A DNA stretch of 64,000 nt from positions 248,001 through 312,000 of the forward strand of contig NZ_PDUW01000002.1 in NCBI RefSeq assembly GCF_003545815.1, given 5' to 3'. This stretch comes from Pusillimonas caeni. Its GTDB lineage: Bacteria > Pseudomonadota > Gammaproteobacteria > Burkholderiales > Burkholderiaceae_B. Below are positions 33,064 to 43,247 of this stretch, in pieces. The position numbers and the translations under genes are program-made. The notes below the pieces were generated by a model. That model made no database searches and was not told the DNA's origin. It was given only the letters and a program-made list of their open reading frames with translations. How positions within the stretch are numbered: position 1 is the first letter of the stretch; the number at the start of each line of letters is the position of its first letter.

Positions 33064-34167
33064 TCAAGAAGCCTCGCGCTGCCCGGCTTCGCGGCGCAGC
33101 AGCTCGCGCTTGCGCTCGATGCCCCAGCGATAGCCGGTGAGGTCGCCGTCGCGGCGCACGACCCGGTGGCAGGGAATCGCCACCGCGATGGCGTTGGCCC
33201 CGCAGGCGCGTCCCACGGCCCGCACCGCGTTCGGCGCACCTATGCGTCGGGCAATGTCGCTGTAGCTGGCCGTATCGCCCGGCGGTATGTCGCGCAGCGC
33301 CTGCCACACCCTTTGCTGGAAGGCCGTGCCGCGTATGTCCAGGGGCAGGTCCAGGCCGATGGAGGGGGCCTCGACGAAGCCGACCACGCGGGCGACCAGC
33401 GCCTCGAAGGCCGCATCGCCGCCTACCAGCTCCGCCTTGGGGAAGCGGTCTTGCAGGTCGCGCACCAGCACCTCGGGATCGTCGTCGATGAGTATGGCGC
33501 AAATGCCGCGCTGGCTGCAGGCAACCAGAATGGCGCCCAACGAGCATTGCGCCACCGCGAAGCGGATCACCGAGCCGGCGCCGCCGCGCCGATAGTCGCC
33601 GGGACGCATGCCCAGCAGGCTGCCGGACGCCTCGTAGAAGGGACTGCTGGAATTGAAGCCGGCATCGTAGAGCGCCCGCGTGACCGAGGCGCCCGGCTCC
33701 GCCAGATGTTCGCGCAGCCTGCGGGCCCGGTGGGCGGCAGCGTAAGCCTTGGGCGTCAGGCCGGTCTCGGCCTTGAACACCCGATGAAAGTGGAAGGAGC
33801 TCATGCCCGCCTGCCGGGCCAGTGCATCCAGTGACGGCGGGGTATCGGCCGATTCGATGATCTGGCAGGCCCTGGCGATGAGCAACGCGCGATCGCCCCG
33901 GCCTTTGGCCGAAGGCGCCGCATCGCGGCGGCTGGCCCGGTAGCCGGCCGCCTCGGCTTCTTGCGGCGAAGAGAAGAACTCCACGTTTTCCCGCCTGGGC
34001 CGACGGGCCGCGGCGCCCGGCCGGGCATACACGCCGGTGCTTCGCACCGCATACACGAAGTGCGCGTCCGCGCCGGCGTCGCGCTCAACGATGGCGCGCC
34101 AGCGGGCGTCATCGGTGGCGTAGGGGCCGGGAGCCGTGTGGGTGGGTTTCATGGCGATGTGTTCCAT
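33064..34167 (-). CDS. ada: Ada-type O6-methylguanine-DNA methyltransferase/regulator lacking the zinc cysteines
   Basis: A 367-residue protein with the three Ada modules. Residues about 20-85 are the Ada zinc domain fold (FVYAVRSTGVYARP, RRENVEFF), residues about 95-195 an AraC-type helix-turn-helix (GMSSFHFHRVFKAETGLTPKAY), and residues about 200-362 the methyltransferase with its acceptor Cys333 in IPCHRVV. The four zinc-binding cysteines of E. coli Ada (38, 42, 69, 72) align with Ala48, Ala52, Ser79 and Asp82. Cys38 is the residue methylated by phosphotriesters, so this protein should not sense them. Repair of O6-methylguanine should remain. It converges on the binding protein and is followed by ppc on the other strand. 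Confidence 0.93.
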   Translation of the reverse strand: MEHIAMKPTHTAPGPYATDDARWRAIVERDAGADAHFVYAVRSTGVYARPGAAARRPRRENVEFFSSPQEAEAAGYRASRRDAAPSAKGRGDRALLIARACQIIESADTPPSLDALARQAGMSSFHFHRVFKAETGLTPKAYAAAHRARRLREHLAEPGASVTRALYDAGFNSSSPFYEASGSLLGMRPGDYRRGGAGSVIRFAVAQCSLGAILVACSQRGICAILIDDDPEVLVRDLQDRFPKAELVGGDAAFEALVARVVGFVEAPSIGLDLPLDIRGTAFQQRVWQALRDIPPGDTASYSDIARRIGAPNAVRAVGRACGANAIAVAIPCHRVVRRDGDLTGYRWGIERKRELLRREAGQREAS

Positions 34168-34336
34168 GGCCTTGAGCTGCTCGCTGGGTTAATTGACACA
34201 GCCTTAGAGTAGTACAGGAAATCGAATCCGGATTCCGGATTCTTGCTGCCCAGTTCCATGGCCATGGCGACAATCCTGCTAAAGTTGTGGGCTGCGTCAG
34301 GCATCAGTATTCCAACTACAAAACAAGGATGGGTTC

Positions 34337-37210
34337 ATGAGCCAGCTTCCGGCAGCAAGGTCTTTCTTTGCCGATTCAGACGTCCCGCCGCTGCGCGCCT
34401 ATGTGCGGCTACTTGGCAGGACGCTGGGCGAAGTCATCAAAGAATGCGAAGGGCAACGGGCTTTCGACGTGGTCGAGAAGCTGAGGCAGGTGGCCGTGAG
34501 GCTGAGACGCGAAGGCAACGTTCGCGACGGCCGCGCCCTCGAGCGCCAGATCGCCCGCCTGACCGACGACCAGGCTACCCAGACCGCGCGCGCTTTCAGC
34601 TATTTCCTGCATCTGTCCAATATTGCCGAGGACCGCGACCAGATACAGCGCCGCCGCCGCCACGAGCTCGTCTCGCACGCGCCGGGCCGGGGCAGCCTCC
34701 AGCATACCCTGGATGTGCTGCGCGGCCGCGGGGTGGGCAAGGCGCGCATCCGCCGCTACCTGGAAACCGCCGTCATTGCGCCCGTGCTGACGGCCCATCC
34801 GACCGAGGTGCAGCGCAAAAGCACCCTGGACCTGCATCGCGCCATCGCCGAGCAGCTGGCCCTGTGCGACGAGACCTTGACCGATGCCGAAAGGCTGCAC
34901 ATCAGGCAGCGCCTGACCGGCCTGGTGGCCACGCTGTGGCAGACCCGCATGCTGCGCCAGCAAAAGCTGACGGTGCTCGATGAAATCGACAATGCACTGT
35001 CCTATTATCGCAGCACCTTTCTGGATGCCATTCCGCGCCTGTACCAGGACTTTGCCGACCGGCTGCAGCCGGTGCGGCGTTCCGTATTCGACGTCGAGGC
35101 GCGCATGCTGCCGCCGTTCCTGCGCATGGGAAGCTGGATAGGAGGCGATCGCGACGGCAATCCCAATGTCGATGCGGCGGCCCTGGAGCAGGCCGTGCTC
35201 AAGCAATGCGCCTGCGCCATGGAGCACTATCTGGCCGAAATCAAGGTGCTGGGCACCGAGCTTTCGCTGTCGCAGTCGCTGGCCGGGCCTTCGACGGCGC
35301 TGCAGCAGCTGGCCAGCCAAAGCGGCGACACCTCGGCGCACCGCAGCGACGAACCCTACCGCCGGGCCTGCATCCACGTCTATGCGCGCCTGGCCGCCAC
35401 GGCGCAAGCCTTGCTGGGCCGTTCGCTGGCGCTGTTCCCCACCTACGCCGCGCCGGCTTACGACAACCCCGAAGCGCTGCTGCACGACCTGGACGTCATG
35501 GCCCAGTCGCTGCGGGGCCATCATGGCGCGCTCATTGCCCGCCTGCGGCTCGACGGCCTGCGCCAGGCCGTATCGGTGTTCGGTTTTCACCTGGCCACGC
35601 TCGATCTGCGGCAAAGCTCGGACGTGAATGAAAGAGTGGTTGCCGAGCTGCTTCGGGCGGCCGGCGCCAAGTGCAACGGCAAGGCCGTCGATTACGCCCG
35701 GCTGGACGAAGCCGGGCGCATCGAGCTGCTGCGCCACGAGATCCGCCAGCCCCGGCCGCTGGTGTCGCCGTGGCTGCGCTATTCCGACGAGACTGAAAAA
35801 GAGCTCGCCATATGGCGCATGGCCGCCCAGTGCCGGCGCCGCTTCGGCGAGCGCTCCATCGGCCAGGTCATCGTGTCGCATACGGAAACGCTCAGCGATT
35901 TGCTCGAAGTCTTGCTGCTGCAGCAGGAAACGGGAGTCTGCGCGCCTCCCGGCCAGGCGCGCCATGACGATGGCGGCGGCCTGATGGTGGTGCCCTTGTT
36001 CGAGACCATTCCCGACCTGGAGCGCGGGCCGGACATCATGGACGAATGGCTGGGCCTGCCCGAAGTGGCCGAGCGGGTGCGGCGCGACCAGGCCGGCGTG
36101 CAGGAGGTCATGCTGGGCTATTCGGACAGCAACAAGGACGGCGGCTACCTGACCTCGAACTGGACGCTTTATTGCGCTGAACGGCGGCTGGTCGAGGTGT
36201 TCAAGGCGCGCCGCACCCGCCTGCGCCTGTTCCATGGCCGGGGCGGTTCGGTCGGCCGCGGGGGCGGCTCCAGCTTCGACGCCATCGTGGCGCAGCCGCC
36301 CGGCACGGTCAACGGCCAGATACGCCTGACCGAGCAGGGCGAGGTCATCCAGGCCAAGTACAAGGACGTCGAAGTGGGCTCCAGCCATCTGGAGCTTCTG
36401 GTGGCGGCCACGCTGGAGGCCAGCCTGACGCCTTCCCGTTCGTCCGCGCACGACGAGGACGATTTCATGGCCCGCTTCGGCGGCGGCATGCACTATGTGT
36501 CCGAAATGGCCCAGAGCGTCTATCGCGGACTGGTCTACGAAACGCCCGGCTTTGCCGAGTATTTCTTCGCCGCCACGCCGATCCTGGAAATCGCGGGCCT
36601 GAACATCGGCTCGCGTCCGGCTGCGCGCAAGCCCGGCCAGAAGATCGAAGACCTGCGCGCCATACCGTGGGGGTTTTCGTGGGCGCAATGCCGCCTGCTG
36701 CTTCCGGGCTGGTACGGCGTCGGCACGGCCTTGTCGCACTACGTCGAGCACGGCTGCGAGAACGCTCCGGCCGGCGCCGCGCAACGGCTCGAGCTGCTGC
36801 GCGACATGGCGCGCTCGTGGCCGTTCTTCCGCACACTGCTGTCCAATATGGAGCAGGTGCTGGCCAAGGTCGACCTGAGCATTGCGCGCCGCTATGCCGA
36901 CCTGGTGCCCCAGAAAGCCCTGCGCGAGCGCATATTCGGCCGTATCCAGGCGGAATTCGACCTGACCGTGGAGATGTTCCGTACCGTGACCGGCCACGAA
37001 TTGCTGGCCAACGACGAAGCCCTGCGCGCGGCGCTGGACGAGCGTTTCGCCTACGTCGACCCGCTCAACCGCCTGCAGGTCGAGCTGCTGCGCCGCCTGC
37101 GCGGCAACACGCGACGCAGGCGCAGCACCGAAGCGGTCGAAAGCGAAATCCAGAGCGGCATCCACCTGACCATCAATGGAATCGCCGCGGGCCTGCGCAA
37201 CTCGGGTTAG
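34337..37210 (+). CDS. ppc: Phosphoenolpyruvate carboxylase
   Basis: A 957-residue PEP carboxylase, forming oxaloacetate from PEP and bicarbonate to refill the TCA cycle. Hallmarks are the catalytic His in [13 protein letters not shown] (near residue 155), [16 protein letters not shown], and [13 protein letters not shown] (near 634-646). The terminal [11 protein letters not shown] is close to the family QNTG end. Length and motifs are complete. The 169-bp upstream spacer to ada contains a perfect 12-bp palindrome GAATCCGGATTC (34224-34235) of unknown meaning. It converges on the AtoE-type gene. Confidence 0.98.
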   Translation: MSQLPAARSFFADSDVPPLRAYVRLLGRTLGEVIKECEGQRAFDVVEKLRQVAVRLRREGNVRDGRALERQIARLTDDQATQTARAFSYFLHLSNIAEDRDQIQRRRRHELVSHAPGRGSLQHTLDVLRGRGVGKARIRRYLETAVIAPVLTAHPTEVQRKSTLDLHRAIAEQLALCDETLTDAERLHIRQRLTGLVATLWQTRMLRQQKLTVLDEIDNALSYYRSTFLDAIPRLYQDFADRLQPVRRSVFDVEARMLPPFLRMGSWIGGDRDGNPNVDAAALEQAVLKQCACAMEHYLAEIKVLGTELSLSQSLAGPSTALQQLASQSGDTSAHRSDEPYRRACIHVYARLAATAQALLGRSLALFPTYAAPAYDNPEALLHDLDVMAQSLRGHHGALIARLRLDGLRQAVSVFGFHLATLDLRQSSDVNERVVAELLRAAGAKCNGKAVDYARLDEAGRIELLRHEIRQPRPLVSPWLRYSDETEKELAIWRMAAQCRRRFGERSIGQVIVSHTETLSDLLEVLLLQQETGVCAPPGQARHDDGGGLMVVPLFETIPDLERGPDIMDEWLGLPEVAERVRRDQAGVQEVMLGYSDSNKDGGYLTSNWTLYCAERRLVEVFKARRTRLRLFHGRGGSVGRGGGSSFDAIVAQPPGTVNGQIRLTEQGEVIQAKYKDVEVGSSHLELLVAATLEASLTPSRSSAHDEDDFMARFGGGMHYVSEMAQSVYRGLVYETPGFAEYFFAATPILEIAGLNIGSRPAARKPGQKIEDLRAIPWGFSWAQCRLLLPGWYGVGTALSHYVEHGCENAPAGAAQRLELLRDMARSWPFFRTLLSNMEQVLAKVDLSIARRYADLVPQKALRERIFGRIQAEFDLTVEMFRTVTGHELLANDEALRAALDERFAYVDPLNRLQVELLRRLRGNTRRRRSTEAVESEIQSGIHLTINGIAAGLRNSG

Positions 37211-37275
37211 CGTCAACAGGTCCCAAGCTTGCCAATGGGGAAGCGGCGCGTCAGGTTCCGCCCCCCCGGCCGGCC

Positions 37276-38586
37276 TTACAAGAACGTCAGGCCCAGCGAT
37301 ATGATCACGCCCGAGACGAACAGCTGGATCAGGCAGAACCCCATGATGTCCTTGGCCTTCAGGCCGGCAATGGCCAGCACGGGCAAGGCCCAGAAGGGCT
37401 GCAGCATATTGGTCCAACCGTCGCCCCATGCGACGGCCATGGCTGCGCGCGGCATGTCGGCGCCCAGGGCCTGAGCCGAGGCGATGACGACGGGGCTTTG
37501 CACCGCCCATTGGCCGCCGCCCGAGGGCACGAAGATATTGACCAGGCCGGCGCTCATGAAAGTCCAGAAGGCCAGCGTCTTCTCGGTCGCCAGCGACACG
37601 ATCCACTCCGACAGAGTGGCCGCCAGCCCGGATTCGATCATGATGGCCATGATGCCGGCATAGAAGGGAAACTGGATGACGATGCCGGCGCCGCCGCGTA
37701 TCGCCTGGTTCAGGCTATGCAGGAAGCGCCGCGGCGTGCCATGCAGCAGGCCGGCCAGCATCAGGAAAGAGAAGTTGATGATGTTCAGATTGAGAGTGCC
37801 ACTGCTGATGACGAAGTAGTGGAACATATAGGCCAGGCCGCTCAGGGCGATGATCAAGGCCAGGAGTCGGCTGTTTTCCAGCTTGTCCGCGGGCCGGTCC
37901 ACTGTGCCGGCTTCTTCGTCGGGTTCGACCAGAAGCTGCGGATCGACGTAGACGCTTTCTTCGGCGCGCGGCAGCATCAGGCGGTTCACCAGCGGAACCG
38001 CGATGAACAGCGCGATCACGATGGCCACGTTGAACAAGGCGAACATGGTGTCCGACGTGGGAATAATGCCGATCTGCTCTTGCGAGAAATGCCCCTCCGT
38101 TGCAATGGTGAGCGGCACCGAGCCCGAGAGCCCGCCGTGCCACACCAGAAAGCCGGAATAGGCGCTGGCGACCAGCAGCCGGTAGTCCACGCGCACCTGG
38201 CGGGCGAGCTCTTTGGCGAACAGCGCACCGACGACCAGGCCGAAGCCCCAGTTGATCCAGCTGGCGGCCAGGGCGACCACGCTGACCAGGATGATGGCGC
38301 TGCCTGGGCCGCGCGCCAGCGAGGCCAGGCGTGTCAACAGCCTGCGTATGAGCGGCGTGCTGGCCAGCATATGGCCGGTGAGCAGCACCAGCAGCATCTG
38401 CATGGTAAAACTCATCAAGCCCCAGAAGCCGTCGCCCCAGATTTCAATGACCTGCATCGGGCCTTGCTGTTCTATCAGCATGGCAGCGGCCGCCGCTACA
38501 ATGGTCAGCAGCAGAACAAAGATATATGGGTCGGGAAGATACCGCTCCACCAGCTTGACCGAACCTCGGGTAATCGCATTGAACAT
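37276..38586 (-). CDS. Short-chain fatty acid transporter, AtoE family
   Basis: A 436-residue integral membrane carrier with about ten to twelve hydrophobic segments. It resembles E. coli AtoE: YLPDPYIFVLLLTI near residue 14, SWINWGFGLVVGALFAKELAR near 108, and a conserved VPSGGGQWAVQSPVV segment in the second half. It is expected to import short fatty acids such as acetoacetate or butyrate. No ato catabolic genes are adjacent. It diverges from an MgtC-type gene. Confidence 0.88.
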   Translation of the reverse strand: MFNAITRGSVKLVERYLPDPYIFVLLLTIVAAAAAMLIEQQGPMQVIEIWGDGFWGLMSFTMQMLLVLLTGHMLASTPLIRRLLTRLASLARGPGSAIILVSVVALAASWINWGFGLVVGALFAKELARQVRVDYRLLVASAYSGFLVWHGGLSGSVPLTIATEGHFSQEQIGIIPTSDTMFALFNVAIVIALFIAVPLVNRLMLPRAEESVYVDPQLLVEPDEEAGTVDRPADKLENSRLLALIIALSGLAYMFHYFVISSGTLNLNIINFSFLMLAGLLHGTPRRFLHSLNQAIRGGAGIVIQFPFYAGIMAIMIESGLAATLSEWIVSLATEKTLAFWTFMSAGLVNIFVPSGGGQWAVQSPVVIASAQALGADMPRAAMAVAWGDGWTNMLQPFWALPVLAIAGLKAKDIMGFCLIQLFVSGVIISLGLTFL

Positions 38587-38683
38587 TGCGCGTCTCCTGT
38601 AAGCTTGCGTCTTTGTCCGCAGCGGGCGGGGCCCGTGCGGATATGTATAGTGGCTGTTATATCAAAGGAATGCCGCCCTCATT

Positions 38684-39244
38684 ATGCACGACGCTCTTTC
38701 AATCATCTGGTCGACGCTGGCGCAGGAGTTTTCCGACGTCACCGATCTGGCCGACGCCACCCGCATCGCCGTGCGTCTGCTGATGGCCGTACTGCTGGGC
38801 GGGCTCATCGGCTACGAGCGCGAACAGCGACGCAAGGCGGCGGGCCTGCGCACCCACATGCTGGTGGCGCTCGGGGCGGCGGTGTTCGTGTTGGCCCCTG
38901 CCGAAAGCGGCATGGAAATCGCCGACATGAGCCGCGTACTGCAGGGCGTCGTGGCCGGCATAGGCTTTTTGGGCGCGGGCGCCATCATCAAGCTCGATCG
39001 GGAGGGCATCATCAAGGGCCTGACCACGGCGGCCTCGATCTGGATGGCCGCCGCCATCGGCATCACCGTGGGCCTGGGCCGCGAGATTACGGCCATCATG
39101 GCCACGGTGCTGGCCCTGTTCATCCTGATTGTGCTGCGCTGGGTCGAACAAAGCCATTACGGCCCCGGCGCGCCGGCGGCGCCGGCCTCCGGCGAGCAGG
39201 CCGAGACGATCGGCCCGGCGGACGCCGACGGTTCAGACAGATAA
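38684..39244 (+). CDS. MgtC/SapB family membrane protein
   Basis: A 186-residue protein with four to five transmembrane segments. The MgtC signature region is intact ([30 protein letters not shown], then [39 protein letters not shown]). MgtC proteins affect magnesium adaptation and modulate the F-type ATPase in some pathogens; this short version lacks the carboxy-terminal cytosolic domain of Salmonella MgtC. Its end overlaps the convergent LysR gene by 12 bp. Confidence 0.92.
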   Translation: MHDALSIIWSTLAQEFSDVTDLADATRIAVRLLMAVLLGGLIGYEREQRRKAAGLRTHMLVALGAAVFVLAPAESGMEIADMSRVLQGVVAGIGFLGAGAIIKLDREGIIKGLTTAASIWMAAAIGITVGLGREITAIMATVLALFILIVLRWVEQSHYGPGAPAAPASGEQAETIGPADADGSDR

Positions 39245-40165
39245 AGAAGGGCGCAGGTCCTTTCTCAAGCCATATGCCCGGCATTCCTGCGCCAGCGCCT
39301 GAAGGTTGGGGTCGTGCTCGCGGCTCGAGGCCAGCATCAGGGCGATGCGCTGGCGCGAACGGTACCTGGGCTGCAGCGTCTTCAGGCACACCCGGTCGCT
39401 GAAGGCCGCCACCCGTCCGGGCAGCAGGCTGCAGCCCATGCCCTGGCCCACCAGATTGATCAGCGAAAAAATATCGCCCACCTGCATCACTACGTCGGGC
39501 TCATAGCCGGCCAGCCTGAAGGTGTTGACGAAGCTTTCGGACGTGACGAAACCCGGGCCCAGCATGACGAACTTCTCTTTGCGCGCCGAGGCCAGGTCGA
39601 TGTCCTTCGAAGCCGAGGCATAGCGGGAGTCGGCCGGCGCGGCAAAATACAAGGCGTCTTCGAACATGGGCACCGACAGCAGGCGAGGGTGATCCCGGGG
39701 CTCGTTGGCGCCCATGATGATGGCGTCCAGCCTGCCGTTCTGTAGCGACTCGATCAGGCCCCGGCTCGAATCCATGGACAGGTCCACGTGCAGTTCGGGC
39801 CGCCGCAGCTTCAGGCCTATGATGACCTGCGGAATGCAGTGCAGGGTCAGCGAATACAGCGAGCCGATGCGCAGCCGCGGCGTATTGACGCCGGCCATGT
39901 CCCGGACCTTGTCCAGCCCCTGGCGGCATTCGTCCAGGCAGCGCCGGGCGTGGCCGGCAAACGCATAGGCGGTATCCAGCGGCTGCAGGTTGCGGCCTTC
40001 GCGGCGGAACAGCGGGCAGCCCACCGCATCTTCCAGCGTATGCAGCGCGCGGTGAACGCTGACCGTGCTCAGCTCCATCTCTTCGGCCACGCGGGCCAGG
40101 TTGCCCAGGCGCATGAAGGCCAGGAAGATGTCGAGCTTGCGAAGGGTAAGGGCGTCTTGCGTATT
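39233..40165 (-). CDS. mdcR: LysR-family regulator of malonate decarboxylase (MdcR-like)
   Basis: A 310-residue LysR-type regulator. The helix-turn-helix is in residues about 8-60 ([37 protein letters not shown]). The effector domain begins near 95. The ATG at 40165 has AGGAGG upstream. It is divergent from the mdc operon with a 119-bp spacer, the known arrangement of mdcR in Klebsiella and Pseudomonas. The gene name rests on this position and general similarity. Confidence 0.85.
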   Translation of the reverse strand, partial: NTQDALTLRKLDIFLAFMRLGNLARVAEEMELSTVSVHRALHTLEDAVGCPLFRREGRNLQPLDTAYAFAGHARRCLDECRQGLDKVRDMAGVNTPRLRIGSLYSLTLHCIPQVIIGLKLRRPELHVDLSMDSSRGLIESLQNGRLDAIIMGANEPRDHPRLLSVPMFEDALYFAAPADSRYASASKDIDLASARKEKFVMLGPGFVTSESFVNTFRLAGYEPDVVMQVGDIFSLINLVGQGMGCSLLPGRVAAFSDRVCLKTLQPRYRSRQRIALMLASSREHDPNLQALAQECRAYGLRKDLRPSLSV

Positions 40166-40184
40166 CATCGGGCCTCCTGCCTTA

Positions 40185-40207
40185 ATTATTAGCATAAGCG
40201 TAATGAT
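40185..40207. promoter_or_regulatory. Candidate MdcR-type site in the mdc promoter
   Basis: An AT-rich segment with ATTA and TAAT arms (ATTATTAGCATAAGCGTAAT, then GAT) between mdcR and mdcA. It contains T-N11-A patterns as expected for LysR-type binding. It is the only such feature in the spacer. Confidence 0.4.
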
Positions 40208-40284
40208 TTCGCCATCGGCTTGATTGATGCGGGAGTGTCGGCGGCGCTAAGGTGAGGCGTGTCGAACCTTTCGAGGAAGCTGTC

Positions 40285-41940
40285 GTGAAGACCCTGCCCG
40301 AAACGCGCTGGAACCGGCGCGCCGTCGAAAAGCAGCGCCGCCTTGCGCGGGTGGCCGGCCTGGCCGAGGACGCGGTGCTGCCCGCGGGGCGCATCACCGA
40401 GGCCCTGCAGCAGTTGCTGAACCCGGGCGACAGGGTGGTGCTGGAAGGCAACAACCAGAAGCAGGCCGACTTCCTGGCGCGCGCCCTGACGCGGGCCGAT
40501 CCGGGCGTGTTGCACGACCTGCACTTGATCATGCCCAGCGTCAGCCTGCCTCAGCACCTCGACCTGTTCGAGCGCGGCATCGCCCGCCGGCTGGATTTTT
40601 CCTTCGCCGGCGCGCAGAGCCTGCGCATTTCGCAGCTGCTGCAGGACGGCCGCCTCGAGATCGGCGCCATCCACACCTATGCCGAGCTGTATGCCCGGCT
40701 GTATGTCGACCTGATTCCCGACGTGGTGCTGGTGGCGGGCTATATAGCCGACCGGCAGGGCAACCTCTACACCGGCCCCAGCACCGAAGACACGCCGACC
40801 CTGGTCGAGGCGGCGGCTTTTCGCAACGGCATCGTCATCGCCCAGGTCAACCGGGTGGTGGACGATGCCGGCGAGCTGCCGCGCGTCGACGTGCCGGGAT
40901 CGTGGGTCGACTTCGTGGTGCAGGCCGACAGGCCTTTCTTCATCGAGCCGCTGTTCACCCGCGATCCGCGCCTGATCAAGCCCGTGCACGTGTTGATGGC
41001 CATGATGGCCCTGCGCGGCATCTACGAGCGGCACGAGGTGCGGTCCCTGAACCACGGCATCGGCTTCAACACCGCCGCCATCGAACTCATTTTGCCCACC
41101 TACGGCGAAAGGCTGGGGCTGAAGGGCCGCATCTGCCGCAACTGGGCGCTGAATCCGCATCCCACCCTCATTCCGGCCATCGAATCGGGCTGGGTCGAAA
41201 GCGTGCATTGCTTCGGCGGCGAATCGGGCATGGAAGATTATGTGGCGGCCCGCCCCGACGTGTTCTTCACGGGGCCGGACGGCTCCATGCGCTCCAACCG
41301 CCTGCTGTGCCAGCTGGCGGGCCAATATGCGGTCGACCTGTTCATCGGTTCCACCTTGCAGATGGACAGCCTGGCCAACTCCTCCACGGTGACGAAGGGA
41401 CGATTGACCGGTTTTGGCGGCGCGCCCAATATGGGCCACGACCCGGGCGGCCGGCGCCATGCCACGCCCGCCTGGCTCGATCTCATCGAAGGCCGCGACG
41501 GCCTGGTCCGGGGGCGCAAGCTGGTGGTGCAGATGGTGGAAACCTTCCAGGAGGGCGGCCGGCCCACCTTCGTCGAGACGCTCGATGCCGTGCAGGTCGG
41601 GCGGGACAGCGGCATGCCGCTGGCGCCCGTCATGATCTATGGCGACGACGTCACCCATGTGCTCACCGAAGAAGGCATCGCCTACTTGTACAAGGCGCGC
41701 TCGCTGGATGAACGCAAAGCCATGCTTGCCGCGGTGGCGGGCGTCACCCCCATCGGGATGCGCAGCAGCGCCGCCGATGTGCGGCGCTTGCGGGACGAGG
41801 GCCTCGTTGCTTTTCCCGAAGACCTCGGCGTGCGGCGGGCCGAAGCCACCCGCTCCCTGTTGGCGGCCAAGAGCGTGGCCGATCTCGTCGAATGGTCGGG
41901 CGGGCTCTATCGGCCTCCCGCCCGTTATCGGAGCTGGTGA
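40285..41940 (+). CDS. mdcA: Malonate decarboxylase alpha subunit (acetyl-S-ACP:malonate ACP transferase)
   Basis: A 551-residue MdcA, which exchanges acetate for malonate on the carrier protein. The GTG at 40285 is preceded by GAGGAAG and gives exactly the length reported for Klebsiella MdcA; an upstream GTG at 40252 lacks a ribosome site. Family segments are VVLEGNNQKQADFLARAL near residue 55, LPTYGERLGLKGRI near 270, and STVTKGRLTGFGGAPNMGHDPGGRRHATP near 375. It is the first gene of mdcABC-DE-GH and overlaps mdcB by one base. Confidence 0.96.
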   Translation: MKTLPETRWNRRAVEKQRRLARVAGLAEDAVLPAGRITEALQQLLNPGDRVVLEGNNQKQADFLARALTRADPGVLHDLHLIMPSVSLPQHLDLFERGIARRLDFSFAGAQSLRISQLLQDGRLEIGAIHTYAELYARLYVDLIPDVVLVAGYIADRQGNLYTGPSTEDTPTLVEAAAFRNGIVIAQVNRVVDDAGELPRVDVPGSWVDFVVQADRPFFIEPLFTRDPRLIKPVHVLMAMMALRGIYERHEVRSLNHGIGFNTAAIELILPTYGERLGLKGRICRNWALNPHPTLIPAIESGWVESVHCFGGESGMEDYVAARPDVFFTGPDGSMRSNRLLCQLAGQYAVDLFIGSTLQMDSLANSSTVTKGRLTGFGGAPNMGHDPGGRRHATPAWLDLIEGRDGLVRGRKLVVQMVETFQEGGRPTFVETLDAVQVGRDSGMPLAPVMIYGDDVTHVLTEEGIAYLYKARSLDERKAMLAAVAGVTPIGMRSSAADVRRLRDEGLVAFPEDLGVRRAEATRSLLAAKSVADLVEWSGGLYRPPARYRSW

Positions 41941-42869
41941 TGAAGACCCTCTTTCATCCGGACTCAACGCGGGACGAGCATGCCGATTCGGCGCTGGCCG
42001 ATGCGGTGGTGCGCGCCCTGATCGAAGAAGCGGCGCTGGCGCCCAAGCCCGGCCTGGCCGACAGCCGCAGCGGCGGCGCGCATGCCGATCTCGATTTCGC
42101 CTTGATGTGCCGTTCGGCCCATGCCATGCATCCCTTCTTCCTTGCCATGGCCCGGGCCGGCGCGCGGGGGTTGGAGCTAAGAGCTTTGCGCGAACGGATC
42201 GGCCTGCTGGGGCGGCAGGCCGAGGCCGCCATGATGAAGGCGACGGGTGGCGTCAATACCCATCGGGGCGCCATCTGGGCATTGGGTCTTTTAGTTACCG
42301 CCGCGGGCCAGAGCGACGACTTGAGGCCATTCGCCGTGGCGAAGCGCGCCGGCATGCTGGCGCGCTGCCGCGATCGCGCAGCGCCCGGCCACACGGGCAA
42401 CAAGGGCGAAGCGGCGCGCCGGCGCTATGGAGTAGGCGGCGCCCAGGCCCAGGCGCGGGCCGGCTTCCCGCAAGTGCTGCGAGCCGCCTTGCCGCAGCTG
42501 CGTGGATCGCGGCGGCGCGGAGACGACGAAGCGGCGGCCCGCCTGAACGCGCTGCTGGCCATCATGGCTCAGCTGGACGATACGTGCCTGCTGTCGCGCG
42601 GCGGCAGGCAAGGCCTGGCCGGCATGCAGGCCAGGGCGGCCGGAGTGCTGGCCGTCGGCGGCGCCGGGAGCCGCGACGGATGGCGCGCCCTGCTGCGGCT
42701 GAACGAATATGCCCTGGCCTATCGCCTGTCGCCTGGCGGCGCCGCCGATCTGTTGGCGGCCGCGCTGTTCCTGGACGGCCTGGAGCCCTGCCGGGATGAA
42801 ATGCCAATGCTCGCCGAAACCGTGCCGTGCGCCGATTGTTTATCGACCGGAGACAGGGCGCGGAGTTGA
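41940..42869 (+). CDS. mdcB: Triphosphoribosyl-dephospho-CoA synthase
   Basis: A 309-residue MdcB/CitG-family enzyme that makes the prosthetic-group precursor 2'-(5''-triphosphoribosyl)-3'-dephospho-CoA from ATP and dephospho-CoA. The family motifs EAALAPKPGLADSRSGGAHADLDF (near residues 31-54) and MKATGGVNTHRGAIWALGLL (near 100) are clear. The ATG overlaps the mdcA stop (TGATG), implying translational coupling. The following spacer to mdcC is 54 bp. Confidence 0.95.
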   Translation: MKTLFHPDSTRDEHADSALADAVVRALIEEAALAPKPGLADSRSGGAHADLDFALMCRSAHAMHPFFLAMARAGARGLELRALRERIGLLGRQAEAAMMKATGGVNTHRGAIWALGLLVTAAGQSDDLRPFAVAKRAGMLARCRDRAAPGHTGNKGEAARRRYGVGGAQAQARAGFPQVLRAALPQLRGSRRRGDDEAAARLNALLAIMAQLDDTCLLSRGGRQGLAGMQARAAGVLAVGGAGSRDGWRALLRLNEYALAYRLSPGGAADLLAAALFLDGLEPCRDEMPMLAETVPCADCLSTGDRARS

Positions 42870-42923
42870 AGGCGACGAGATGCAGGGCAACGATAAAGGA
42901 CGTCAACAAGCCAGGAAAGAATT

Positions 42924-43226
42924 ATGGAAACCATGTCATTCAGTTATGCCGCCCGCGGGGCGGCAAAGGGCCGGGCGGTCGTCGGTGTAGTGGCCTCGGG
43001 CGACCTGCAGGTGCTGCTCGAGCCGGCTGCCGAACGCACTGAGATTCACGTCACCACCTCCGTGAACGGCAAGGCGGCCGTATGGTCGGCCCTGCTGGAG
43101 CGAGTCTTCGCCGCGGCCGAGTTGCCCGCGGCCCGCCTCGACATCGACGACTGCGGCGCCACGCCCGGCGTCGTGCGCCTGCGCATCGAGCAGGCGTTCG
43201 AAGAGGCGGGCGCGGCATTGCTTTAA
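42924..43226 (+). CDS. mdcC: Malonate decarboxylase acyl carrier protein (delta subunit)
   Basis: A 100-residue carrier protein. Ser25 in the segment VVASGDLQVLLEP is the expected attachment site for the phosphoribosyl-dephospho-CoA arm, and the carboxy-terminal IDDCGATPGVVRLRIEQAFEEAG is the family signature. The length is typical. It lies between mdcB and the fused mdcDE gene. Confidence 0.95.
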   Translation: METMSFSYAARGAAKGRAVVGVVASGDLQVLLEPAAERTEIHVTTSVNGKAAVWSALLERVFAAAELPAARLDIDDCGATPGVVRLRIEQAFEEAGAALL

Positions 43227-43247
43227 TCAAAGACAGAAGGCGAGTCC

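Noticed and set aside
34409-37606. A 1065-codon open frame antisense to ppc
   Set aside because: It is a high-GC shadow frame. It has no recognisable domain, is rich in Gln, His, Ala and Arg, and the other strand codes a complete PEP carboxylase.
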